NCBI GenBank assembly: GCA_963745765.1
Contig: CAVUYQ010000024.1
Coordinates: 62,001-126,000, forward strand
Direction of reading: 5' to 3'
Length of the DNA stretch: 64,000 nucleotides
Source: Ww85 sp963745765
GTDB lineage: Bacteria; Desulfobacterota; Desulfobulbia; Desulfobulbales; Desulfocapsaceae
Part shown: positions 28,172 through 37,344 of the stretch, piece by piece
Layout: each line of letters starts with the position of its first letter
Position numbering within the stretch: position 1 is the first letter of the stretch
The notes under the pieces: model-generated
What the model saw: the letters and a program-made list of their open reading frames with translations, nothing else
Told to the model about the DNA's origin: nothing
Databases searched by the model: none
Position numbers and translations under genes: made by a program

Positions 28172-29488
28172 TTAAAATCGTTCGTTTTTAGTCACATCAA
28201 TCTCCCGTCCACGCATGACACGATAAACATATTCGATCATAATCGAAAGTCCAACCATTCCCGCCAGAAACAAGATATGCGTAGGATTGTCCCGCATGGT
28301 GAGCCAGAGGAGGCTTCCTAAAGCAGCCAGACAAAGAAACGATCCGATCACTGAAATCCCCCTGCTGCTTCCAATTTTTCCAGATAGCCGATAAGAGGCA
28401 CCATTGACTGCTGCAAAGATCAGCAGAAAACCGGCACTTCCCATCAGGGAAATACTGCTCAGGTTAAAGAAGTTGGCCACGACAAGGGTAGTCGCCGCGG
28501 TAATCAACAGGCCTTCGATGGGCTTATTCCATATCTTCTTCTCCAGAAAAGCAGGTAGTTCGCCATCTTTGGCAATGATGAAAGCCAATCGGGCCGCACC
28601 ATACAGGGTCGCGTTGATCGCCGACGCCGTGGAAAGCAAGGCTGCCACCGTGATAATGTAGTATCCTTTTTGGCCCAAAAAAGGGCGGGCGGCTTCGGCC
28701 AGTGCGTAATCTTTCGCCTGGACAATATCGGGGACAGGCAGATTCCCTACGGTAACCAAGGCCACCAGGATATACAGGACAACGACAAAGATCGTCGATA
28801 TGAAAAAGGCGCGCGGCAGGTTTTTTGTTGGTTTTTCAATATCACCCGCCGTATTGGCGATAAGCTCGAAACCTTCATAGGCTAAAAAGATAACCATCCC
28901 GCCGGCAATCAGGGGCACGGGAGCCGCCCAATGGGAAACCGCCAGTCGCGATGGGTCAATTCCGAAAAATCCGATCCCGACAAACACCAGCAGGATAAAC
29001 ACCTTAATGGCAACAATCCATTCCTCAGCCTCCCCGATCAGTTTGGCACTTAATAAGTTCAGTCCTGTAATCAGAAGAATAATACCGCTGATAAGGCCGT
29101 GTTTGGCAACAGAGTGCCAGGACGATGGAAAAAGTTCGGCGCCGTAGCTACCAAAGGCATAGGCGTAGAGCGAAAGCATGATGATATAACTGAGCCACAG
29201 CAGAATGTTCAGTGAACCTGGTCCGATTCCCGAGCCGAAGGCCCTGTTCAGATAGGTAACCGTTCCACCCTGGCTAGGCAGGGCAACGGACAATTTTGTG
29301 TACGAATAAGAGGTAACAAGTGCAATAAAACCGGCCAGCAAAAAAGAGAGAGGCGCTCCTGCTTTGGAGATCTGTACCGAAAGACCCAGCACCGCAAAGA
29401 TACCACCACCGACCATTCCGCCTACACCGATGGATACAGCACTCCACAAACCAATGGAATCTTTGTCCGAAGATTTAAAATCAGCCAT
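28172..29488 (-). CDS. APC-family amino acid permease
   Basis: About 438 residues with roughly 12 transmembrane helices. The APC signature is at the start: SIGVGGMVGGGIFAVLGLSV, then LPSQGGTVTYLNRAFG and IFLAYEGFELIANTAGDIEKP. It is likely a proton-coupled amino acid transporter in the inner membrane; the substrate is unknown. ATG 29488 is preferred over ATG 29497 because GGAA is then properly spaced. It converges on the PAP2 gene, and about 500 bases separate it from the aldehyde oxidoreductase. Confidence 0.85.
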   Translation of the reverse strand: MADFKSSDKDSIGLWSAVSIGVGGMVGGGIFAVLGLSVQISKAGAPLSFLLAGFIALVTSYSYTKLSVALPSQGGTVTYLNRAFGSGIGPGSLNILLWLSYIIMLSLYAYAFGSYGAELFPSSWHSVAKHGLISGIILLITGLNLLSAKLIGEAEEWIVAIKVFILLVFVGIGFFGIDPSRLAVSHWAAPVPLIAGGMVIFLAYEGFELIANTAGDIEKPTKNLPRAFFISTIFVVVLYILVALVTVGNLPVPDIVQAKDYALAEAARPFLGQKGYYIITVAALLSTASAINATLYGAARLAFIIAKDGELPAFLEKKIWNKPIEGLLITAATTLVVANFFNLSSISLMGSAGFLLIFAAVNGASYRLSGKIGSSRGISVIGSFLCLAALGSLLWLTMRDNPTHILFLAGMVGLSIMIEYVYRVMRGREIDVTKNERF

Positions 29489-30005
29489 GGCACACATTTC
29501 CAGTTAACGATAGTAAATCCATTCAGCATTTCCGTTAAAGATAATACAGCCCAAGGCCATTTACATCATTGGGAAAAAGGATAGTTGGTAAAATTGCCGA
29601 CATCGGACCAGAAATCTTTAATCCTGCACACGAAAATCAGCTCGTTTTCCAAGTCGCTGGGGCAGTAGCTGCTGACATCGCTTTTTCACCCTTTCCCTGG
29701 CTTATACTCAAACGACTGACCTGATTATTCAAGATACCAGTAAGATTTGGAAAAAATAGAATTTTAAAAAAGAATTAGACCCCCAAATTGTTCATTGTAT
29801 AGTAATATTCATCACAGTTCTGGAGTACCCAGGTCCGACTGAATAGAGGGAACCTTGAATAACGAGATATTCGTTCGAGATTAAGACAAGCGAGAAATTT
29901 TACCGCAGGTATATAGTCAATATTCCGAGGATAAAATTGCGAGTATAACGCAAAAATCGGACGAAAAGACAATTACTCAAGGTGCCCTAGAGAAGAGGAG
30001 CAGAA
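29489..30005. other. Intergenic region before the aldehyde oxidoreductase, with a possible gene remnant
   Basis: About 500 bases. From about 29583 to 29722 (plus strand) a start-less open frame reads VGKIADIGPEIFNPAHENQ, then a stretch rich in Ala/Val, and stops at TGA. It looks protein-like but has no start codon or ribosome site and I do not recognise it. The rest is AT-rich with no clear feature. Confidence 0.25.
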
Positions 30006-31793
30006 ATGAAAGGTTTCAACGGAAAAATCATACGCATCGATCTGACAATCAAGAAGGTAACTGTAGAATGCCCGTCTGTCGATTTTTATCGCCAATATAT
30101 GGGAGGACGTGGGTTTATCGTCCATTACCTTTTAGAGGAACTCGCGCCGGGCATAGATCCGCTTGGTCCCGCAAACAAGTTAATCTTCGCGTTGGGCGCC
30201 CTTACCGGCCACCCCTTTATCGGTAGCGGGCGCAACAGTGTCGGCGCCAAATCGCCTCTTACCGGCGGATTTGGCGAGTCTGAAGCCGGTGGATTCTGGG
30301 GAGCGGAGTTCAAAAAGGCCGGATACGATGCTGTCATCATCCAGGGTGCATCTGAAAAACCGGTTTATCTCTGGGTTCATGATGGAACGGTTGAAATACG
30401 TGACGCCATTGCTCTCTGGGGTTTGGACGTGGCCGATTGCCGGGAGAAGATACAGCAATCTCTCGGTGAAAAAAATGTTCGAACGGCAATCATCGGGCTC
30501 GCCGGGGAAAACATGGTACGCTATGCCTGTATTTTAAACGATGTATCCCACGCTGCGGGAAGGACCGGTATGGGAGCGGTGATGGGCTCGAAAAAGCTCA
30601 AAGCCATTGCTGTAAAAGGCAGTCAGGCACCACTGCCGGCCCGGCGGGCAGACCTGATGGAAATGAATCGGGGAATGGCCGGTAATTACAAAGAGCTGAC
30701 GCTGCATTGGAAATACGGTACGGGCCGAACCATGGCGGCATATGGACAAAACGGCAACCTGCCCGTCCGGAATTTCAAGGCCGGTCAATTCCCGGGCACC
30801 GATAAAATTTCGGCGGTTACCCTGTATAACAGCTATCTTAAACGAATGGACGGCTGCTATGGCTGCCCGATAAGGTGTAAGAGAGTAGTCGAACTGCAGG
30901 GTGAAGTAACGGTGGATCCCGTTTACGGCGGACCGGAATACGAAACCCTTGCCGCCTTGGGATCCAATTGTGATATTGACAATCTCGAAACCATCATGAA
31001 GGCAAATGAGTACTGTAACCGCTACGGTTTGGACACGATATCAACGGGAGTTGCGATCTCCTTCGCGATGGAGTGCTATGAAAATGGTATTTTAACCATG
31101 GAAGATACCGACGGGCTGGAGCTGAACATGGGAAACGATAAAGCCATGCTCACGATGATCGGACGCATTGCCCGGCGCGAGGGATTCGGGGATCTGCTGG
31201 CTGAGGGAACCAAGCGCGCAGCCGAGCGGCTCGGAAAAGGTTCAGAAGCATTTGCCATGCAGGTAAAAGGGGTAGAAATCCCCATGCACGAACCTCGCTT
31301 AAAACAATCGTTGGGCCTTCATTACAGCATCCACCCCGCCGGAGCTGACCACTGCACCGGATTACACAGCGAAACCGCTCTTGACAGCAAAAGCGCCGAA
31401 AAACTTTGCAACGGAAGCACGCTGCGCAATCTGGCCAATCATCTTGGACTCTGCATGTTCGTTCCCTGGAAAATGAAGGAGATCAACGATGCCATAGGAC
31501 ACATAACGGGCTGGGAGGTAACTCCCCAGGAGCTCAGGCAAGCCGTTGAGCGAGGACTGACCCTCTCCCGCATATTAAACCTCCGGGAAGGGTACACCGC
31601 AGATGACGATGTCCTCCCTGAACGCTTTAGCGAAACCCCTCCGAACAGCCCGTTAAAGGGCATAGATTCCGAACTGTTTCTCAGGGCCAGATCAGATTAC
31701 TATCACCTGCAGGGCTGGGATGAAAAGGGTATTCCGCGAAAGGCCACGCTGAAAAGACTCGGCATCGAGTGGGCGGCCAAACATCTGCCTTGA
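30006..31793 (+). CDS. Aldehyde:ferredoxin oxidoreductase family (tungsto-enzyme)
   Basis: 595 residues. It oxidises aldehydes to acids with ferredoxin (or runs in reverse), using a tungsten bis-pterin and a 4Fe-4S cluster. The N-terminal domain shows GGRGFIVHYLLEEL and GSGRNSVGAKSPLTGGFGESEAGG. The cluster ligands are CYGCPIRC (CxxCxxxC) plus a later Cys in NHLGLCMF. Pterin-binding stretches GAVMGSKKLKAIAVKG and HPAGADHCTG are present. GAGGAG precedes ATG 30006. The stop overlaps a perfect hairpin. The neighbouring SDR on the other strand could act on related aldehydes or alcohols. Confidence 0.88.
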   Translation: MKGFNGKIIRIDLTIKKVTVECPSVDFYRQYMGGRGFIVHYLLEELAPGIDPLGPANKLIFALGALTGHPFIGSGRNSVGAKSPLTGGFGESEAGGFWGAEFKKAGYDAVIIQGASEKPVYLWVHDGTVEIRDAIALWGLDVADCREKIQQSLGEKNVRTAIIGLAGENMVRYACILNDVSHAAGRTGMGAVMGSKKLKAIAVKGSQAPLPARRADLMEMNRGMAGNYKELTLHWKYGTGRTMAAYGQNGNLPVRNFKAGQFPGTDKISAVTLYNSYLKRMDGCYGCPIRCKRVVELQGEVTVDPVYGGPEYETLAALGSNCDIDNLETIMKANEYCNRYGLDTISTGVAISFAMECYENGILTMEDTDGLELNMGNDKAMLTMIGRIARREGFGDLLAEGTKRAAERLGKGSEAFAMQVKGVEIPMHEPRLKQSLGLHYSIHPAGADHCTGLHSETALDSKSAEKLCNGSTLRNLANHLGLCMFVPWKMKEINDAIGHITGWEVTPQELRQAVERGLTLSRILNLREGYTADDDVLPERFSETPPNSPLKGIDSELFLRARSDYYHLQGWDEKGIPRKATLKRLGIEWAAKHLP

Positions 31794-31830
31794 GTCGGTG
31801 ACAGATAAGTTAGGTATACTGTCACCGACT
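31793..31830. repeat. REP-like palindrome, copy C, acting as probable terminator
   Basis: AGTCGGTGACAG and CTGTCACCGACT are perfect 12-base inverted repeats around a 14-base loop. The left arm begins in the last base of the aldehyde oxidoreductase stop codon. The right part holds GTATACTGTC, the core shared with copies B and D. It lies between two converging genes and would fold strongly in both transcripts. Confidence 0.7.
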
Positions 31831-31856
31831 TTCACACATAAAGGTGGCCTACATAT

Positions 31857-32639
31857 TTAGCCGGGTAGCGGTAAAGACATTCTTACCGTCAGCCCGCCAT
31901 CAATCGTAAGGACTTCGCCACAGATATTTTTCGCGAAGGGTGAAGCCAGAAAAACAACACTATGGGCGACGTCTTCAGGCAAGGTCATTTGTCGAAGAGG
32001 GATACAATCGGTATATTTTTTTACCAGTTCCGGGGTGTTAAGGCGAACCCTGGCCATTTTACTGTCAACGATTCCAGGAGCAACCGCATTAACGGAGACA
32101 CCATGGGGGGCAAGCTCCAGAGCCATCGACTGGGTCAGCGAGTTGATAGCGGCTTTGCTGGCGCCGTATAGTGAGCGGTCTTCCACGGCAAGTTTCGAAT
32201 TCATGGAGCTGATATTGATGATGGTACCCTGTTTCTGTGAACACATGACTTTACCGACTTCCCGGCTCATCAGGAAAAGGCCGGTGAAATTGACAGCAAA
32301 CAATGTTTCAATATCCTGTTTAGTAGTATCGAAGAACGATTTTCTGCACAACAGGCCGGCTACATTCACCAGGACATCGATCCGTCCGTGCCGCTCGACA
32401 GTGAATTCAACGGCTTTTCGGATGTCTTCCTCCGATGTAACATCCATGCGGCAGACCGACACATCCGTTGGAGCAAGTGATTCGGCAATTTTTTCAGCTC
32501 GTTTGAGATCCTGGTCGGCGATCACCACCCGAGTATCCTGGGCAGCGAAGTTACGGACAATGACTTCACCGATATCGCCGGCACCACCGGATATTAACAC
32601 CACCTTGTTTTGGATATTGAAATTCATGGTATGATTCAT
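31857..32639 (-). CDS. Short-chain dehydrogenase/reductase
   Basis: 260 residues of the classical SDR type. Cofactor motif ISGGAGDIGEVIV near residue 15, NVAGLL for the NNAG position, the catalytic Ser in INISSMNS, and YGASKAA with the Tyr-Lys pair. The end GEVLTIDGGLTVRM is typical. NAD(P)-dependent oxidation or reduction of an alcohol or carbonyl; substrate unknown. AAGGAT precedes ATG 32639. It converges on the aldehyde oxidoreductase. Confidence 0.88.
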   Translation of the reverse strand: MNHTMNFNIQNKVVLISGGAGDIGEVIVRNFAAQDTRVVIADQDLKRAEKIAESLAPTDVSVCRMDVTSEEDIRKAVEFTVERHGRIDVLVNVAGLLCRKSFFDTTKQDIETLFAVNFTGLFLMSREVGKVMCSQKQGTIINISSMNSKLAVEDRSLYGASKAAINSLTQSMALELAPHGVSVNAVAPGIVDSKMARVRLNTPELVKKYTDCIPLRQMTLPEDVAHSVVFLASPFAKNICGEVLTIDGGLTVRMSLPLPG

Positions 32640-32769
32640 TGTTCAATCCTTTCCCCATAATTTGTTTTCGAAAAGAGTATTGTCATCGTGGCCGCCAACT
32701 GCGAGGAGCACTTCCCATGCTGCCCGGAGGTGATCAGCAATCGTTATTTCAGTACCGAGCCAAATAAAG

Positions 32770-32846
32770 ATGACAGTTTCCCTGCAACACCTGCATTAAC
32801 AAAAGACCGGATAAAACAGATACGTATACTGTCCCCGAATTTCCCG
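32770..32846. repeat. REP-like repeat, copy D
   Basis: A weak left arm GATGACAGTTTCCC and a right arm GTATACTGTCCCC (32824-32836) followed by GAATTTCCCGG. The right end matches copy B (GTATACTGTCCCCAAATTTCC) with one change. It lies a few bases beyond the stop of the response regulator encoded on the minus strand. Confidence 0.6.
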
Positions 32847-32848
32847 GT

Positions 32849-33445
32849 TCAACCCTCATAGAGGTCCATCATGTCGGGATAGTGTTTTTGAGCACATTCT
32901 TTGCAAATGCTGTGGCTGAACTCTGCTTCTGAATGCTTTCTGATATACGATTCTATCTGATTCCAATAGCCGCTGTCATCACGGATCTTTTTGCAGTGCA
33001 TACAAATCGGCAGAAACCCGCTTAATGTCTTAACCTTCGATAAGGCCTCGTTAAGATCCTGCATGGTTTTATGCAGTTTGATGTGAAGATCGACTCTGGC
33101 CTTGGCCATTACCAGATCCAGCGGTTTCTGTATAAAATCCACGGCACCCGCTTGAAACCCTCTGGCGGCATCCTCTATTTCAGTGACCGCTGTTACAAAA
33201 ATGACGGGAATAGGTTTTGTTCTCTCATTTGCCTTAAGCCTTTTACAAACCTCATATCCGTTGATACCCGGCATCATGATATCGAGTAAAATCAAGTCCG
33301 GCAGGATTTCTCTCTGAACTGCCGCGAGGGCCTGTTCACCATCTTTGGCGGCCATGATCTTATAATCATCATGGAGAAGCTCAGTTAAAGTCATTATATT
33401 AAATCGTTCATCGTCTACAATTAAGATACGGGGTTTCTCATCCAT
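32849..33445 (-). CDS. Response regulator with C-terminal paired-cysteine tail
   Basis: 198 residues. The receiver domain covers residues 1-125 (ILIVDDERFN, LILLDIMMPGING with the phospho-Asp, FIQKPLD with Lys). After a short coiled coil the tail reads FLPICMHCKKIRDDSGYW...SICKECAQKHYP, a CxxC-x30-CxxC module seen at the end of many deltaproteobacterial signalling proteins, likely zinc-binding. There is no DNA-binding domain. GAGGAAG precedes ATG 33445. It lies 200 bases downstream of the large hybrid kinase and is probably its output partner. Confidence 0.85.
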   Translation of the reverse strand: MDEKPRILIVDDERFNIMTLTELLHDDYKIMAAKDGEQALAAVQREILPDLILLDIMMPGINGYEVCKRLKANERTKPIPVIFVTAVTEIEDAARGFQAGAVDFIQKPLDLVMAKARVDLHIKLHKTMQDLNEALSKVKTLSGFLPICMHCKKIRDDSGYWNQIESYIRKHSEAEFSHSICKECAQKHYPDMMDLYEG

Positions 33446-33645
33446 TTTATTCTTCCTCGCTTAAGTTCCTCTTTCAGTAACCGGAAAAAAAGGTTCCGGC
33501 TGTTTGCCCTGACATTAGGAAAAGCATTGGCTCCTTTGACAAGATCAGCTGACGATGGTGCTTGCTCTGCCTGAATTTGTTTTTCCGTTCCTTCTCCATT
33601 TTTCCCGGAAAACGCTTGCTGTCTGTCTCCGCACAGGAAGGAACC

Positions 33646-36600
33646 TCAACCATCCAAGACATCTCTGAGTTCTGGCAGCGTCTTGAGTACCTCTCCAAAA
33701 TCCAGGTTTGCCGCCTGATCCGCAAGCCTTGCACCCAGTTCTTTATGGATATTGTCATGCCGATGAAGCAGCCGGTTTATCTCCCCGGCTATCTTGTCCG
33801 CATCAGGATCCATATCTTCGCAGAGCCCCTCGAGTTCGTCGAGAAGGGTTTTCAACTTTTCCCTGTCAATGGGCTGCGTGGTTGGGGCAATGGTGTCAGC
33901 CGTTGCGAGTGGTGTGATTTTCTTTTCCAGATCGCCCACAACTTCCTGCAAATCCATGAACAGCTTTTCCAGCAGCGGATCTAATTGCCCGGTTTGCTCC
34001 TTTTTTAGCGCCGTTTCAATCTGCTGCGCACTTTCATAGAGTGGTTGTGCCCCAATTCCCCCCGCAACACCCTTAAGGGTATGCGCTGTCCGGTGTGCCA
34101 GGGAAATGTCATTTAGTGCAACAGCCTCCATGATAACCTGGCTGTCGGCACTGTGATCCTTAATAAAATGTTTCAAAAGAGTGATGTAAAGGGCACGATT
34201 GTTTCCGGTTCTCCCTAATCCGGCTTTAATATCGATGCCGGCCAGGTCAGATGGAAGGAACACTTTTACCTCCGAATCCTCTTCCGGCTGTGCAACCGGC
34301 GGCAGCTCTTTTGCAAACGCCGGTATCCACCTGACCAGGGTTTCAAACAGGACCCTGGGTTCAATGGGTTTGGCTACATGATCAACCATTCCGGAGGCAA
34401 GACAGCGCTCACGATCTCCTGCCATGGCATTGGCCGTCATGGCAATGATGGGGGGCTGTTTTTCGGAACCATTTGTCAGGATGACTTGAGCAGCCTCAAA
34501 ACCATCCATTACAGGCATCTGAATATCCATCAATATGGCGTCAAACGCTGTCTTTCCGGCCAGTTCAACCGCCTCCCTGCCATTGCCGGCGATGGTCACC
34601 TGCAGCCCTGCCCTGGTAAGAAGATCCTTGGCCAGGAGTTGATTGATGATGTTATCCTCAACAAGAAGCACCCGGGCTCCCCTGATACTTTCCAGGGGCT
34701 TAATTTCCCAATGATCAGACGTCGGCCCCGCCCCGCGGAGTCCTCCTTTGCCGCCGAGCGTATCCATGATGGCGTTCAGCAGGTCGGAGGGCGTTACCGG
34801 CTTGGTCAGGAAGCCATCCAGTGCTGCCTCCCGGGCTTGTCCCAGTACCTCGTCCCTGCTCAGGGCGGTCACCATGATGATGGTGGGAGTATGGGCGGCC
34901 CAGGAGGATCCTTTAATCCTCCTGGATGCCTCGATGCCGTTCATTTCAGGCATCATGTAATCCATGAGCACCAGGCGGAAAGGATCCTCTGCCGGGGCCT
35001 TTTCGAGTTCCTCCAGGGCGGCTTCACCGGAGGAGACGCAGGTTACCCTGAAGGAAAAGGAGCCGAGGGTCGCGGCAAACATCTGGCGCGCACTGGCCAC
35101 ATCATCCACCACCAGGACTTTAAGCTGCGCCAGATCAACAGGAAAGAGAGATTCGGCTTTTTTTTCAGCCTCGCCATTCCGGCCCAGGACTGCGGTGAAG
35201 TAAAAACAGCTTCCCTTGCCCGGCTCGCTCTCAACCCAGATCCTCCCCTTCATCTCATTGACCAGGTGTTTGGAGATGGCCAGTCCGAGTCCCGTACCTC
35301 CGAACCTGCGGGTTGTGGAACTATCTGCCTGTGAGAAGGATTGAAAGAGTTTTGACTGCTGAGCAGGGGTCATGCCAATCCCGGTGTCCCTTACCATCAC
35401 CTCCAGTTCCACCGTGTCCTTGTCTGCTTTAATAGATCGAATACTGACCACCACTTCCCCGGATTCGGTAAATTTCAAAGCGTTTCCCATGAGATTGAGC
35501 AGTATCTGCCCCAGCCGCAGAGGATCACCGATCAGATAAATCGGCGTCTTTGGAGCGATATCAAACAGGATCTCAAGGCCCTTTTCCTGGGCCTTGATGG
35601 AAACCATAGCGCTTAAATTGTTTAATATCTCTTCCAGGCTGATGGGTATGGATTCCAGTTCCAGTTTTCCTGCCTCAATTTTTGAAAAATCCAGGATATC
35701 ATTAATAATACCAAGTAGTAACCGAGCAGACTTGTGAACCATCTGGATGTAATTACGCTGCTGTTGATCCAATTCGGTCCCCAGGCAGAGGTGAGACATA
35801 CCGATGATGGCATTCATGGGAGTCCGGATCTCGTGGCTCATGGTGGCAAGGAATCCGCTTTTGGCAAGGTTGGCGGCCTCGGCCTGGACTTTGGCCTGCT
35901 GCAGCTCCTTCTCCACCTGCTTTCTTCCCGTTATATCGTCGATGATCCAGACGGCGCCCCTGGCCAGATCAGGCGGTTCAATGGCTTTACCGCTGAACTG
36001 GCACCAGACGGTGTGACCGTCCTTGTGGCGAAGGGGATATTCGATGTTGACCAAGTCTTCTGTTGCAAGACGCCGATGGTATTTAACCCCGAATTCGTTG
36101 AAGTTTTCCGTGGACAGGTGAAGTTGCTCAGGACTTTTGTCGACAATCTCGTCCGTCTTGTAACCGAGCATCTCGGCCATTCGCCGGTTGACTTTCCTAA
36201 TTATGCGATGTTCGAGCACCATGATCCCGACAAGGCTGCTTTCAAAAATTGCTGCCTGTTCGGTGAAGGCGTGCCGCAAATCAGCTTCCGCTTTTTGCTT
36301 TTCTGTTATATCGACAAATGTTTCAAGCAGAATATCTTCACCATCAAGGTTAACCTCGATTACCGTCTTCAGGATGGGAACTTTTGTGCCATCCTTGCGG
36401 AGCAGTAGGCGGTCCGCTTTGTTCAGGGGCTGACCTAAATCCAGTATTGAGCAGTTGTCTTTTCCAACCGAACTGATCGTTTCATGGCATGCCTTGCCAA
36501 TGAGCTCCCGACCACTCTCCCAGCCCATCATATCCAATGCTGCCTTGTTAACCATTTTGATCCGTTTGTTCCTGTCAACGATAACCACCCCAAACGGAAG

Positions 36601-37173
36601 TTTTTCAACAACCGTTCTGGTTGTTTCCAGGGCATTTTTTAATCTTTTGACCAATCCTCCGGTTAAAAAAAGGATGGATAATAAAAAAATGATAACCCCT
36701 GAAACGCTGTACCACAGCATATCCTTTATTGCATGATTCACCCTCACTTGTATCAAACGGGCGTTGTAGCCGATCCGGATAATGCCTAAAACAGAACCGG
36801 TGACACCATCGTCTGTTGCAGTGATTCCTTTTTCAAATTGCAGAACCGAGCCGTCATTTACTGTTTTATCATAGATTGTTGTCAGGTAGTGGCTGTCTGT
36901 GTCCAAAAATTCCACGTAGGCAATTTCTGGGTCTCTGGAAGCATTAGCTGCAAGTTCATCAAGCATCAAATAGTCGAAATGCTGATAACCTAACACACTT
37001 ATTTTTCTCAGTAAATTCGAGATCGTATCTATTTTTGATTCCATCGCTGCCTTGAGTGCTTTTTCATAGTCACTAACCGTCATGAAGGTCATGGTGCCAA
37101 AAAAAAGTACGGTAGGGATGATAATCGAACTTACGAGCTTAAGATAAATTCCTTTAATTTCTTTAGTTTTCAT
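33646..37173 (-). CDS. Hybrid sensor histidine kinase (PAS-PAS-HisKA-HATPase-REC-REC-Hpt)
   Basis: 1175 residues. TM1 at about 12-32, a periplasmic sensor of about 120 residues, TM2 at about 152-173. Two PAS domains follow (about 185-300 and 305-425). The phospho-His is in ATMSHEIRTPMN, and the ATPase boxes are LNLMGNALKFT and FGGTGLGLAIS. Receiver 1 has LMDYMMPEMNG, receiver 2 LMDIQMPVMDG, and the Hpt domain AHTLKGVAG. A charged C-terminal helix of about 70 residues follows. Such BarA/ArcB-like phosphorelays pass phosphate to a separate receiver, plausibly the regulator just downstream. The signal is unknown. Confidence 0.92.
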   Translation of the reverse strand: MKTKEIKGIYLKLVSSIIIPTVLFFGTMTFMTVSDYEKALKAAMESKIDTISNLLRKISVLGYQHFDYLMLDELAANASRDPEIAYVEFLDTDSHYLTTIYDKTVNDGSVLQFEKGITATDDGVTGSVLGIIRIGYNARLIQVRVNHAIKDMLWYSVSGVIIFLLSILFLTGGLVKRLKNALETTRTVVEKLPFGVVIVDRNKRIKMVNKAALDMMGWESGRELIGKACHETISSVGKDNCSILDLGQPLNKADRLLLRKDGTKVPILKTVIEVNLDGEDILLETFVDITEKQKAEADLRHAFTEQAAIFESSLVGIMVLEHRIIRKVNRRMAEMLGYKTDEIVDKSPEQLHLSTENFNEFGVKYHRRLATEDLVNIEYPLRHKDGHTVWCQFSGKAIEPPDLARGAVWIIDDITGRKQVEKELQQAKVQAEAANLAKSGFLATMSHEIRTPMNAIIGMSHLCLGTELDQQQRNYIQMVHKSARLLLGIINDILDFSKIEAGKLELESIPISLEEILNNLSAMVSIKAQEKGLEILFDIAPKTPIYLIGDPLRLGQILLNLMGNALKFTESGEVVVSIRSIKADKDTVELEVMVRDTGIGMTPAQQSKLFQSFSQADSSTTRRFGGTGLGLAISKHLVNEMKGRIWVESEPGKGSCFYFTAVLGRNGEAEKKAESLFPVDLAQLKVLVVDDVASARQMFAATLGSFSFRVTCVSSGEAALEELEKAPAEDPFRLVLMDYMMPEMNGIEASRRIKGSSWAAHTPTIIMVTALSRDEVLGQAREAALDGFLTKPVTPSDLLNAIMDTLGGKGGLRGAGPTSDHWEIKPLESIRGARVLLVEDNIINQLLAKDLLTRAGLQVTIAGNGREAVELAGKTAFDAILMDIQMPVMDGFEAAQVILTNGSEKQPPIIAMTANAMAGDRERCLASGMVDHVAKPIEPRVLFETLVRWIPAFAKELPPVAQPEEDSEVKVFLPSDLAGIDIKAGLGRTGNNRALYITLLKHFIKDHSADSQVIMEAVALNDISLAHRTAHTLKGVAGGIGAQPLYESAQQIETALKKEQTGQLDPLLEKLFMDLQEVVGDLEKKITPLATADTIAPTTQPIDREKLKTLLDELEGLCEDMDPDADKIAGEINRLLHRHDNIHKELGARLADQAANLDFGEVLKTLPELRDVLDG

Positions 37174-37344
37174 GGATTTCCGATTGTATTAAAAACCATC
37201 TGATTACCACCGGTCCCCGGGGAATCAGTGATTTATAACCTGCCGAAACTTGCGTTTATCCGGCAGTGCAGCATGAGTTGCTATTTCTTAAGAACGGAGG
37301 TCGCCTCACTCATTTGAATCACTTTGCAGCCGATGATGCTCAAC

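Noticed and set aside
34378..35334. Long plus-strand frame antisense to the hybrid kinase
   Set aside because: Shadow of the receiver and ATPase domains; the sense strand encodes clear catalytic motifs.
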